Shown one piece after another: positions 9,905 to 19,518 of a stretch of 40,835 nucleotides of DNA. The first letter of the stretch is position 1. The number at the start of each line of letters is the position of its first letter. The notes below the pieces were generated by a model. The model worked only from the letters and a program-made list of their open reading frames with translations. It did no database searches and was not told the DNA's origin. The translations under genes were made by a program, and so were the position numbers. Source of the DNA: Caldisericota bacterium (lineage in GTDB: Bacteria; Caldisericota; Caldisericia; B22-G15); assembly GCA_029553255.1 (NCBI GenBank), contig JAKPCM010000051.1:1-40835 (forward strand). The letters are read 5' to 3'.

Positions 9905-10542
9905 AAAAATAGATAAACTAATTGGTTTATTATAGGACCTAATAATCTACTTATAACTCCAAGGAAAAGTAAAATTATTAAAATCAATGAACCATAAATA
10001 TCAATTTTTTGATTTTTTAATATATCTTGTGGATATTTTGAAATTAAACTGAATAAAATTTTAGAACCATCAAGAGGAGGTATTGGTATTAAATTGAAAA
10101 TTGCAAGAACAATATTAATTATCACTCCATATTGAACAAAAACATTAAGGTATGAAGCGGATAAAGCTGGCGATGGAAAAATTATAAATTTAAAAATCAA
10201 TCCAAAGATAAAAGCAAGAACAATATTAGCTAATGGACCAGCAAGAGATGTTATTATTAAATCTCTTCTGATTTTTTTAAATCTATAAAAATTTATTGGG
10301 ACAGGTTTAGCCCATCCAAAAGCTATACTGAAATTTGTAGAAATTAATAATAATATTGGTAAAATGATAGTTCCAAAAATATCAATATGTTTTAATGGAT
10401 CAAGTGTCAATCTACCATACTCTTTTGGTGTATCATCTCCAAGTTTATAGGCTGCATATCCATGAAAAAATTCATGAAAAACTATTGCAATTATAATCGC
10501 TGGAAATGTAAATAGAACCTTTAGAATGTTATTTAACAACAT
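9892..10542 (-). CDS. Site-2 protease family (M50) membrane metallopeptidase
   Basis: 'HEFFHGYAAYKLGDDTPKEYGRLTLDPLKHID' HExxH-type motif, 'NLIPIPPLDGSKI'. Start trimmed to the ATG at 10542, preceded by ggaagg. Confidence 0.9.
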   Translation of the reverse strand: MLLNNILKVLFTFPAIIIAIVFHEFFHGYAAYKLGDDTPKEYGRLTLDPLKHIDIFGTIILPILLLISTNFSIAFGWAKPVPINFYRFKKIRRDLIITSLAGPLANIVLAFIFGLIFKFIIFPSPALSASYLNVFVQYGVIINIVLAIFNLIPIPPLDGSKILFSLISKYPQDILKNQKIDIYGSLILIILLFLGVISRLLGPIINQLVYLFLWIG

Positions 10543-13123
10543 ACTTTTTACCTTCCTTTCCAAAATTTTCAATAACAAAATTTACTTCATCTTCTAAGGT
10601 ATGAAGATTTCCATTTAAAACCTCTTCTTTTACTTTTTCAAAAATATATTTAAAATCTCTTGATGGTTCAAAACCCATTGATATCAAATCTTTACCTTTT
10701 AATTTAATTTTGATATCTGATAATTTAAAAATAAACTCTCTAATTTTTTCCTTTTCTTCATCTTCAGATTTATATAATAGATATATCAACTCTTCTAAAC
10801 TCAAATTTTTCAAACAGTTAAATACCTCATATTTTGATGAACACTTTTTTAGCTCTTCAATTTTATCTAAATAAAAATTTTCATTTTTAATAAAATCTTT
10901 CTTTAAATTCCATCTCTCTATTATCTCTTTTCTATTATAATCATGCAGTTCACTTATCAACATAAAAAATAGAATTGAATCTAAATCATAAGCTATATTA
11001 TTTTTATTTAATTCAGGAATAATATTCAAAGAAAATTCAATTTTTTGGATTGTTTCATTTGTTAATAATAATTTTCTATGTATGAGTTTTAATCCTCCTA
11101 AACTTTTCAACAATTTCAATCCTTTTAGAGCAATTTTTTCATCATTAAGAATTGTGAAAAGCTCCTCTTTTATTCTCGTATTTTTTGCGTCTGTAAAAAG
11201 TCCTGTTTTTATTGTATTTTTTATTAAATTTTTGGTCTCTTTTTCAATTTTGAAATTTAATTTCACTGAATATCTTACTGCTCTCAATATTCTTGTTGGA
11301 TCATCAATAAAGCTTAAATTATGTAAAACTCTAATTTTTTTCTCTTCTAAATCCTTAAATCCATTTAAAAGATCGATTAAATTTCCAAAACAGTTTTTAT
11401 TGATACAAATTGCAAGAGTATTTATTGTAAAATCTCTTCTTAATAAATCATCTTTTATATTTCCATCCATTTCAACTCTTGGTAAAGATGCTGGTTCTTT
11501 ATAGTATTCTCTTCTTGATGAAGCTATATCAATTCTTAAATCATCGATATTTAATGTTGCAGTTTTAAAATCAGGATAGATATGGATGTTTGTTTTTAAA
11601 ATCTTTTTAAGCTTTTGTGAAAATAATATTGAATCACCTTCAATAACTATATCAATATCTTTTGATTCCAAATTCAATAGAGTATCTCTTACAAATCCAC
11701 CAACGAGGTATGCATTTATTTTCATCTCATCAGCAACTCTTCCGATTTTTTTTATTAAAGATAGTGTCTTATATGATAAGTTGTTTTCGAGTATTTTATT
11801 TATTTTAGATGCCTCAACTTTATAAGGTTCTATTATTTCGTTTTTTAAATAGATCCCTCTTAAAATATCACTTCTTGTGATTATTCCAACAACTTTTCCT
11901 TTAACTACAACTGGAATCCTACCTATATTTTTTTCTACCATTATTTTTTCTATATCTTCAAGAGAAGTATCAGGAGTAACAAAAATAAATTTCTCAATCA
12001 TAAAATCCTTCACTTTAAAATTTGTCAATCCTAAAAGCTCAACCTTAGAAATTTCTGATCTTGTTATTATTCCTATTATTTTTCCATTTTTTGTAACTGG
12101 CAAGCCTGAAAAATTAAATCTTAACATAATATTTTTTGCTTCTTCAAGGCTACTATCAATATCAATAGTTCTTACAGGAGTACTCATTATATCTTTTGCA
12201 TAAATTTTAATCTTGACATTATTTTTTATCAATTTAATCAATTTATTATATACATTAGTTTTCTTTAAAGTATCAAAATTTGCAGATGCAGCTGTCTTAT
12301 GTCCTCCTCCACCAAAAAATGATAATATTTTTTTCACATTTATATCTTCTGTTCTACTTCTACCTATTATTATTGTTTTTTTATCTAAAATTAATATTGA
12401 AAAAATTGCTTCAAGGTCGAAAAGTTCAAGTACTTTATGAACCAAGAAGCCAACCCCTTCTGTATATTCACATATCTTTACCATAGAAATTCCTATTTTA
12501 TAACCATTTATTTCAACAACTTTAAGGTTGGCTAATATTTTTTCAAATATCTTTTTTTGAGTATCAGTTAGATATGTTATTAGATATTTATGAACAATTT
12601 TAAGGTCAACATTAAAATTAAAGATAAAAGATAGTGCCTCAATATCATATGGTTTGGTTGTTATAAATAATAAATTTCCTGTATCTTCATAAATTCCAAG
12701 TGCAAATAGAGATGCTTCAAGTGGTTTTATATCGATATTTTTTTTCTTAATCATATGAGTAAGGATTGAAATAGTTGCGCCAACCTCTTTTACTATTCTC
12801 TTAGCGTTTATTTTTACCTCTTCATCAGGATAATGGTGGTCAATTATCAATACTTTTGGATGATTTTCGATAAATTCTTTCAATCCTGTCACTCTATCTG
12901 GATATTGAGTATCAACCATAATTACTCTATCAATTTTAGATAAATCAATATCTTTTAAATTTTTTAAATTTTCAAAGAGACTTCCATAAAGAGAAAAGAA
13001 AGAGTAAACTGATGAAGAAAAAGATGGAATCAAACAAATTGAATTAGGAAAAATTTTCCCAGCGAGTACTAAAGAAGCAAGTGCATCAAAATCTGCGGTT
13101 GAATGAGTTACTATTAAATTCAC
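10529..13123 (-). CDS. DHH-CBS-CBS-poly(A) polymerase/CCA tRNA nucleotidyltransferase fusion
   Basis: DHH 'VDTQYPDR...IIDHHYPDEE', 'FGGGGHKTAASA', two CBS repeats, nucleotidyltransferase 'AYLVGGFVRDTLLNLESKDIDIVIEGD'. Confidence 0.93.
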   Translation of the reverse strand: MNLIVTHSTADFDALASLVLAGKIFPNSICLIPSFSSSVYSFFSLYGSLFENLKNLKDIDLSKIDRVIMVDTQYPDRVTGLKEFIENHPKVLIIDHHYPDEEVKINAKRIVKEVGATISILTHMIKKKNIDIKPLEASLFALGIYEDTGNLLFITTKPYDIEALSFIFNFNVDLKIVHKYLITYLTDTQKKIFEKILANLKVVEINGYKIGISMVKICEYTEGVGFLVHKVLELFDLEAIFSILILDKKTIIIGRSRTEDINVKKILSFFGGGGHKTAASANFDTLKKTNVYNKLIKLIKNNVKIKIYAKDIMSTPVRTIDIDSSLEEAKNIMLRFNFSGLPVTKNGKIIGIITRSEISKVELLGLTNFKVKDFMIEKFIFVTPDTSLEDIEKIMVEKNIGRIPVVVKGKVVGIITRSDILRGIYLKNEIIEPYKVEASKINKILENNLSYKTLSLIKKIGRVADEMKINAYLVGGFVRDTLLNLESKDIDIVIEGDSILFSQKLKKILKTNIHIYPDFKTATLNIDDLRIDIASSRREYYKEPASLPRVEMDGNIKDDLLRRDFTINTLAICINKNCFGNLIDLLNGFKDLEEKKIRVLHNLSFIDDPTRILRAVRYSVKLNFKIEKETKNLIKNTIKTGLFTDAKNTRIKEELFTILNDEKIALKGLKLLKSLGGLKLIHRKLLLTNETIQKIEFSLNIIPELNKNNIAYDLDSILFFMLISELHDYNRKEIIERWNLKKDFIKNENFYLDKIEELKKCSSKYEVFNCLKNLSLEELIYLLYKSEDEEKEKIREFIFKLSDIKIKLKGKDLISMGFEPSRDFKYIFEKVKEEVLNGNLHTLEDEVNFVIENFGKEGKKYVVK

Positions 13124-13153
13124 AATTTAATTATATCAGATATAGATTTTATT

Positions 13154-14896
13154 TTAATCCTCTATTTTTATTTTCAGTTCTTTAAGTTGGTCTTTAGATA
13201 CTTCACTTGGTGCATTTGTTAAAGGACAGGTTCCTTTTTGAGTTTTTGGAAAAGGTATAACATCTCTTAAACTATTTCCATTTATAAAAAGCATAACAAT
13301 TCTATCAAGTCCAAGAGCAATCCCACCGTGAATTGGTGTTCCATATTTAAGAGCATTTATAAAAAAATCAAACCTATCTTCAACTTCTTTTTCAGAATAT
13401 CCAAGAATGTTGAAGATTTTCTTTTGAAGCTCAATATTATCTATTCTGATACTACCACCGCCAATTTCAAATCCATCCATAACTATATCATAGGATCTCG
13501 AAAAAACTTTTGATGGATCTTTATCAAGGAGTTCTATATCTTCAGATTTTGGAGATGTGAATGGATGGTGTCTTGAATCCCACCTATTTTCCTCTTTATT
13601 CCATTCAAATAAAGGAAAGTCTGTAATCCATAACAATTTATGTTTGTTCAAATCGATTAAATTATATTTTTTTGCTAAATCTATTCTAATTTTTCCTAAC
13701 TTTTCAAGGAAGGTTTCTCCACTTCCAATGAAAAATAAAATAGTGTCATTACTTTCAGCTATTTCTTTTAATTTATTTAATTCATCTTCATTAATATAGT
13801 TGTTTAATGGAGAGCTTATCTTTTTTTCAATGTTAAGAGCAATCAAACCAGGGATTCCATTTTCTTTTACCAAATTTTCAATTTCATCTTTTTCTTTTCT
13901 TGAAATTATTACATTTTTGATTAAAAAACCTTTAATTCTTTCATTTTTTTCAATGTTACTTTTAAAAAGTGAAAAATCACTATGTTTAAATATATCTGTA
14001 AAATCATTTATCTCTAAGGAGAATCTTAAATCTGGTTTATCTGTACCAAATTTCTCCATTGCATCGAAATATTTCATTCTCATCAATGGTATCTCAATAT
14101 CAATATTCAATACATCTTTAAACAATTTCTTGAACAATCTATCTGTTAAATTCATAATATTTTCTTCATCTACAAAAGACATTTCAACATCGATTTGGGT
14201 GAATTCTGGCTGTCTATCAGCCCTTAAATCCTCATCTCTAAAGCATCTTGCAATTTGATAATACTTATCTAATCCAGAAATCATTAAAATTTGTTTGAAG
14301 AGTTGAGGAGACTGAGGAAGGGCATAAAATTTTCCTGGATTTATCCTTGATGGTACCAAAAAATCTCTTGCTCCTTCAGGTGTACTTTTTGTAAGAATAG
14401 GAGTTTCGATTTCCCAAAAACCCTCACTATTTAAAAATTCTCTTACCGAAGTTGAAATTTTGAATCTCGTATAGAGATTCTTTTTCATCTCTTCTCCTCT
14501 AAAATCTAAGAATCTATATTTTAATCTTAAAATTTCGTTTATCTCCCCTTCACTATCAATCTCAAATGGTAAAGGAAGAGATTCATTTATAATTTCAAGC
14601 TCTTTACAGTTAATTTCTATTTTTCCAGTTTTTATATTTTCATTTATGTTTTCTTTTGGTCTTTCTCTAACATCTCCAGTTACTTTAACTACCCATTCAT
14701 TTCCAATTTTTTTTGCTATTTCAAAAATCTCTTTTTGATTAGAATCTACAACAACTTGAACAAAACCAGATCTATCTCTAACTTCAAAGAAAATTAGACC
14801 ACCAAGATTTCTAATTGTTTTAATCCAACCATAGATAGTTAAATTTTTACCGATATTTTCTTCTGTTATTTCACCACAATATTTTCTTTTTACCAT
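13154..14896 (-). CDS. aspS: Aspartyl-tRNA synthetase
   Basis: OB fold 'IYGWIKTIRNLGGLIFFEVRDRSG', 'ARCFRDEDLRADRQPEFTQIDVEMSF', 'GGIALGLDRIVML'. Confidence 0.97.
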   Translation of the reverse strand: MVKRKYCGEITEENIGKNLTIYGWIKTIRNLGGLIFFEVRDRSGFVQVVVDSNQKEIFEIAKKIGNEWVVKVTGDVRERPKENINENIKTGKIEINCKELEIINESLPLPFEIDSEGEINEILRLKYRFLDFRGEEMKKNLYTRFKISTSVREFLNSEGFWEIETPILTKSTPEGARDFLVPSRINPGKFYALPQSPQLFKQILMISGLDKYYQIARCFRDEDLRADRQPEFTQIDVEMSFVDEENIMNLTDRLFKKLFKDVLNIDIEIPLMRMKYFDAMEKFGTDKPDLRFSLEINDFTDIFKHSDFSLFKSNIEKNERIKGFLIKNVIISRKEKDEIENLVKENGIPGLIALNIEKKISSPLNNYINEDELNKLKEIAESNDTILFFIGSGETFLEKLGKIRIDLAKKYNLIDLNKHKLLWITDFPLFEWNKEENRWDSRHHPFTSPKSEDIELLDKDPSKVFSRSYDIVMDGFEIGGGSIRIDNIELQKKIFNILGYSEKEVEDRFDFFINALKYGTPIHGGIALGLDRIVMLFINGNSLRDVIPFPKTQKGTCPLTNAPSEVSKDQLKELKIKIED

Positions 14897-16155
14897 TAGA
14901 AGCCTCCATAATTATTAAGGAAATTTGATAAATTTTCAATTTTAATTAACTGCTGCTCCTCTTTTTTTAAATCTTTAAAAATTAAAAAACCATTTTTTAA
15001 TTCATCTCCACCATAAATTATCATATAGTTTATGTTCATTTTAAGTGCATTTGAAATTGATGTTTTTATATTCTTAAAATTATATGGAAAATAGACTGAA
15101 AAATCAGATTTTCCTAAATATATGTAAAATTTGAAGGTTTCTTCAAAATATTCTTTTGATAATGGAGAGATAAAAATTATATTTTTTTCATTTTTAGGTA
15201 ATAAATTTTTAGTTTCAAGAATCATAATTAATCTTTCAACACCCATAGCAAAACCAACTCCTGGTACTCTATCTCCACCTAAATATTCACTTAAATAATC
15301 ATATCTTCCGCCACCAAGAACAGCATTTTGAGCTCCTAAATCACTTGAAAAAACTTCAAAGACAGTTCTGTTATAATAATCAAGACCTCTGACAAGCCTA
15401 TTGTTTATTTCATATTTTATCTTTAAATCATCAAGCATTGATAATATCTTTTCAAAATGATTTTTACTTTCATTTGATAGATAATCAATAATTTTCGGAG
15501 CATCTTTTGTAACATTAATACAGCTCTCTTTTTTACAATCTAAAACCCTCAATGGATTTTTTTCTAATCTTTTTTTACAATCATCACAGAGTTCTGAATA
15601 TCTTGTTCTTAAAAAGGATTTTAATTTCTCTTTATAAACATTTCTTTCTTCAATATCTCCAATTGAATTTAATGAAACTGATAAATCTTTTAATCCTAAT
15701 GATTCTAAAATCTGTAGTGATATAGATATAACCTCAACATCAAGTTCAGGTTTTTCATCTCCAAGTGCTTCAATTCCAAAGTGAAAAAATTGTCTGAATC
15801 TACCCTTTTGAGGTCTCTCATATCTAAACATAGGACCAAAATAAAAAAATTTAGCAGGTTGTGTTAATGTTTTTAAATTATTTTCTAAATATGCTCTTAC
15901 AGTTTGTGCCGTTCCTTCAGGTCTTAATGATAACTTCCTTCCACTTTTATCAAAAAATGTGTACATCTCTTTTTCAACAATATCTGTATCCTCGCCTACT
16001 GTTCTTTCAAAAACTTCAGAATGTTCAAAAATTGGAAGAATTATCTCTTCATAACTAAAATTTTCAACAATTTTTATTATTTTATCTATAATAACTCTTA
16101 TACTTTTACTCTTATCTGGTAAAATATCAGGTGCACCTTTTGGCCCTTTAATCAT
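14896..16155 (-). CDS. hisS: Histidyl-tRNA synthetase
   Basis: 'KGAPDILPDKS', 'LRPEGTAQTVRAYLEN', 'GPMFRYERPQKGRFRQFFHFGIEALG', 'LVRGLDYYNRTVFEV'. Confidence 0.97.
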   Translation of the reverse strand: MIKGPKGAPDILPDKSKSIRVIIDKIIKIVENFSYEEIILPIFEHSEVFERTVGEDTDIVEKEMYTFFDKSGRKLSLRPEGTAQTVRAYLENNLKTLTQPAKFFYFGPMFRYERPQKGRFRQFFHFGIEALGDEKPELDVEVISISLQILESLGLKDLSVSLNSIGDIEERNVYKEKLKSFLRTRYSELCDDCKKRLEKNPLRVLDCKKESCINVTKDAPKIIDYLSNESKNHFEKILSMLDDLKIKYEINNRLVRGLDYYNRTVFEVFSSDLGAQNAVLGGGRYDYLSEYLGGDRVPGVGFAMGVERLIMILETKNLLPKNEKNIIFISPLSKEYFEETFKFYIYLGKSDFSVYFPYNFKNIKTSISNALKMNINYMIIYGGDELKNGFLIFKDLKKEEQQLIKIENLSNFLNNYGGF

Positions 16156-17344
16156 TTTTTATCACCTTTATAAATTTTCTTTTACCAACTTTAATAATGA
16201 CTTCTTTATCTATCTTTACTTTAAGAGAGGAATCTGAAAATCTTTCATTATTCACATATATTCCACCTTGCTCAAAAATTCTTCTTCCCTCGCTCTTTGA
16301 TGAAACTATATTTTTCTCTTTTAAAAAATCAATCAAATTTATCTCATCTGAATCAACAAAAAAGGTCTCAACCTCTTCTGGAATCTCTTTTTTACTGAAA
16401 ACTTTAATAAAATCTTCCTCTTCTTTATCAGCTGCCTCTTTTGAGTGATATCTCGCTACAATCTCTTTTGCAAGTCTTAATTTATATTTCATTGGATTTT
16501 CACCCTCTTCCATTTTTATCTTATACTCTTCTATTTCTTTAGGAGAAATATCAGTCAATAATTCAAAATATTCGATTATAAGATGATCTGGAATGCTCAT
16601 TATCTTTCCAAACATCTCTTTAGGATTTTCATTTATTCCAATATAGTTTCCTAAACTTTTACCCATTCTCTTCTCACCATCAATGCCTCTTAAGATTGGC
16701 ATTAATATCGCTATTTGTTCTTCTTTTCCAAGCTCTTTCTGTAACTCCCTCCCACATAAAAGATTGAATTTTTGATCACTTCCACCTAACTCAATGTCGG
16801 CATCTATTACTATAGAATCATAAGCTTGCATAACTGGATAAAAAAATTCATGAAGATAAATTGGACTTCCACTTTTATATCTATTAAAAAAATCGTCTCT
16901 TTCTAAGATTCTTGCAATAGTAAAATGCGAAGAGAGAGAAACTAAATCTTTTAAAGTTAGATTCAATAACCAATCACCATTAAATCTAATTATAGTCTTT
17001 TCTTTATCAAGAATTTTAAAGGCTTGTTCACTATAATATTTTGCATTTCTTTCAATTTCATCTATAGTTAATAAACTTCTTGTTTTATCTCTTCCAGATG
17101 GATCTCCAATTACTGCTGTTCCGCTACCGATAATCAAGATTATTTGATGACCTAAAATCTGAAAATCTCTTAATTTATTTAAAACAACAGTATGACCTAA
17201 ATGTATATCAGGAGAAGTAGGGTCAACTCCAAGTTTAACATTTAAAGGCCTTCCCTTTTTTAATTTTTCAATTAATTCATCCTCATTAATGATCTCGAGA
17301 GTTCTTTTTTTTATAATTTTAAGTTGCTCATCAATAGAAAGCAT
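16148..17344 (-). CDS. tyrS: Tyrosyl-tRNA synthetase
   Basis: 'LGVDPTSPDIHLGHTVVLNKL', 'GGSDQKFNLL', 'KRMGKSLGN' (KMSKS equivalent), C-terminal S4 domain. Confidence 0.96.
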   Translation of the reverse strand: MLSIDEQLKIIKKRTLEIINEDELIEKLKKGRPLNVKLGVDPTSPDIHLGHTVVLNKLRDFQILGHQIILIIGSGTAVIGDPSGRDKTRSLLTIDEIERNAKYYSEQAFKILDKEKTIIRFNGDWLLNLTLKDLVSLSSHFTIARILERDDFFNRYKSGSPIYLHEFFYPVMQAYDSIVIDADIELGGSDQKFNLLCGRELQKELGKEEQIAILMPILRGIDGEKRMGKSLGNYIGINENPKEMFGKIMSIPDHLIIEYFELLTDISPKEIEEYKIKMEEGENPMKYKLRLAKEIVARYHSKEAADKEEEDFIKVFSKKEIPEEVETFFVDSDEINLIDFLKEKNIVSSKSEGRRIFEQGGIYVNNERFSDSSLKVKIDKEVIIKVGKRKFIKVIKND

Positions 17345-17369
17345 AAAATCTCCTAAAAATTAAAAATAT

Positions 17370-17398
17370 ATTATATCATTTTACAACCTTTTCAATAA
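17370..17398 (-). promoter_or_regulatory. Promoter for tyrS: TTATTG-N17-TATAAT (reverse strand)
   Basis: Reverse complement contains ttattg aaaaggttgtaaaatga tataat, then taggag SD and ATG at 17344. Confidence 0.55.
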
Positions 17399-17528
17399 TT
17401 TAACATACTATATTCTTTATCCAAAAAGATTTTTCAATTTCCCAAATTCAGTAATTACATTTTTAATAAATCTTCAATTTCTTAAAAATCTTTTTTTATT
17501 TAATTAATTTTACTATATAAATAAATAG

Positions 17529-17557
17529 TTGATAAATAAAAGAGTGTATTTTATGTT
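17529..17557 (+). promoter_or_regulatory. Promoter candidate for ddl: TTGATA-N17-TATGTT
   Basis: -35 17529-17534, -10 17552-17557; predicted start site only about 10 nt before ATG 17574. Confidence 0.4.
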
Positions 17558-17573
17558 AAAATAATTTAGTAAT

Positions 17574-18734
17574 ATGAAAAAGAGAGTTGGTTTATTTTTT
17601 GGATCAAAATCTGTAGAACATGAGATATCTATAATCACAGCGATGCAGGTTTTAAATGCAATTGATAAAGAAAAGTATGAGGTTATACCAATTTACATAG
17701 ATAAAAGAGGTGAATTTTTTACAGGGAATTATTTAAAAGAGATAAATAATTTTAAAAACCTGTCTTTGATACCAAAAAATTCACAAAAAATAATAAATTT
17801 GAAACTGAATGTTAAAAACAAAATGATTTTTGAAACAGAATCAATTTTCAATAAAAAAATAGAAATTGATATAGCATTCAGTACAATACATGGAACTTAT
17901 GGAGAAGATGGCAAAATTCAAGGGATTTTTGAAATGTTAAATATTCCTTATGTTGGAGCAGATGTAACATCTTCTGCCTTAGGAATGGATAAGGTTCTTA
18001 TGAAAGAAATTTTTAAAACAAATGACTTGCCAATAGTAAATCATTTATGGATTAAAAGAGATGAGTGGGAAAATAAAAAGGATGAAATAATAAAAAGTAT
18101 TGAAGAAAAAATTAAATATCCTTTATTTGTTAAACCGGCAAATCTTGGTTCAAGTATTGGAATAACAAAGGCTTATGATAAAGAAAATTTAATTAATGGA
18201 GTTGAAATAGCAAAATTTTATGATAAAAAAATTATCTTTGAAGAATCAATCGAAAATTTAAAAGAAATAAATTGTTCTGTTTTAGGAAATGATGAACCAA
18301 TTGCTTCAGTATGCGAAGAGGTAAAATCGAATAAAGATTTTTTAGATTATGAATCAAAATATAAATCAAAACCAAAACAAGAGCAAATTCTAAAAAAATA
18401 TGGTCATACTATTCCTGCCAATATCTCAGACATAAAAACTAAAGAGATTCAAGAGTTAGCAATTAAAGCTTTTAAGGCAATAGATTGTAAAGGAATAGCA
18501 AGAATAGATTTTTTAATGGATAAAACAACTGAAAAAGTTTATGTTAATGAAATCAACACGATGCCAGGTGCAATATCTTTTTATCTATGGGAGGCATCAG
18601 GAATACCATTCCCAAATTTAATTGATAATCTTATAAATCTTGCTTATGAAATATATGATGATAAAAATAAAAATATAACATCAATTGATAGTGATGTTCT
18701 TTTACAAGATATAAAGGGAGTTAAAAGGATATAA
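17574..18734 (+). CDS. ddl: D-alanine--D-alanine ligase
   Basis: 'GLFFGSKSVEHEISIITAMQ', 'FSTIHGTYGEDGKIQGIFEMLNIPYVGADVTSSALGMDK', 'VNEINTMPG'. Confidence 0.96.
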   Translation: MKKRVGLFFGSKSVEHEISIITAMQVLNAIDKEKYEVIPIYIDKRGEFFTGNYLKEINNFKNLSLIPKNSQKIINLKLNVKNKMIFETESIFNKKIEIDIAFSTIHGTYGEDGKIQGIFEMLNIPYVGADVTSSALGMDKVLMKEIFKTNDLPIVNHLWIKRDEWENKKDEIIKSIEEKIKYPLFVKPANLGSSIGITKAYDKENLINGVEIAKFYDKKIIFEESIENLKEINCSVLGNDEPIASVCEEVKSNKDFLDYESKYKSKPKQEQILKKYGHTIPANISDIKTKEIQELAIKAFKAIDCKGIARIDFLMDKTTEKVYVNEINTMPGAISFYLWEASGIPFPNLIDNLINLAYEIYDDKNKNITSIDSDVLLQDIKGVKRI

Positions 18735-18741
18735 AAATTAG

Positions 18742-19518
18742 ATGTTTGTTGAAATTGATGGGTTGAAAATCTTTTATAATATTGAAGGAGATGGTGATCC
18801 AGTAATTTTATTACATGGATGGGGAGCAAATTCAGATTCTCTGTTTCCAATATCTAATTATCTAAAAAAAATTTATCAAACTATTTCATTAGATTTACCA
18901 GGTTTCGGAAAAAGTGATATACCTTTAAATTCATTTAGTGGCGATGATTATAAAAATATTGTTTTAAAATTTATAAGCCTCTTAAATTTAAAAAATTATG
19001 TGATTATCGGTCACTCATTTGGTGGAAGAATAGCTATAAGAATTGCAAAAGAAAATCCTGATGAATTAAAAGGTTTAATATTAATAGACAGTGCTGGAAT
19101 TAGAGAAAAGAAAACAAAAAAACAGAAAATAAGTGAAAGTACATTCAAATTTTTGAAAAAAATAACAACAAAATTATTTAAGGGAGAGAGTAGGGAAAAA
19201 ATTTTGGATAAATTGAGAAATATTTTTGGTTCAACTGATTATAAATCGCAAAAAGGTGTTATGAGAGATACTCTTGTAAAAGTTGTTAATGAGGATTTAA
19301 CCTCATTTTTAAGAGAGATAAAGGTAAAAACATTAATCATATGGGGTGAAAAAGATAAAGAACTATCTGTTAAACATGCTTATATTATGAATGAATTAAT
19401 TCCAAATTCTAAACTCATCATTCTAAAAAATTGTGGACATTTTCCCTATCTCGATAACTTACCAAAAGTTTTATCTGCTATAGAATCTTTTTTAGAGGAG
19501 ATATATGGAAGTAGTTAA
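18742..19518 (+). CDS. Alpha/beta hydrolase
   Basis: 'VILLHGWGANSDSLFPISNYL', nucleophile elbow 'GHSFGG', 'NCGHFPYLDNLPKV'. Confidence 0.93.
   Translation: MFVEIDGLKIFYNIEGDGDPVILLHGWGANSDSLFPISNYLKKIYQTISLDLPGFGKSDIPLNSFSGDDYKNIVLKFISLLNLKNYVIIGHSFGGRIAIRIAKENPDELKGLILIDSAGIREKKTKKQKISESTFKFLKKITTKLFKGESREKILDKLRNIFGSTDYKSQKGVMRDTLVKVVNEDLTSFLREIKVKTLIIWGEKDKELSVKHAYIMNELIPNSKLIILKNCGHFPYLDNLPKVLSAIESFLEEIYGSS

Noticed and set aside
11082-14258. Several plus-strand ORFs (e.g. 11082-11504, 11877-12203, 13800-14258)
   Set aside because: Antisense shadows of strongly recognisable minus-strand genes (CCA fusion, aspS); compositions are hydrophobic and serine-rich with no family motif.
16148-17344. 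TyrS 'RMGKS' variant of KMSKS as an unusual active site
   Set aside because: The loop varies widely among TyrRS (e.g. KFGKT), so this is within normal variation.
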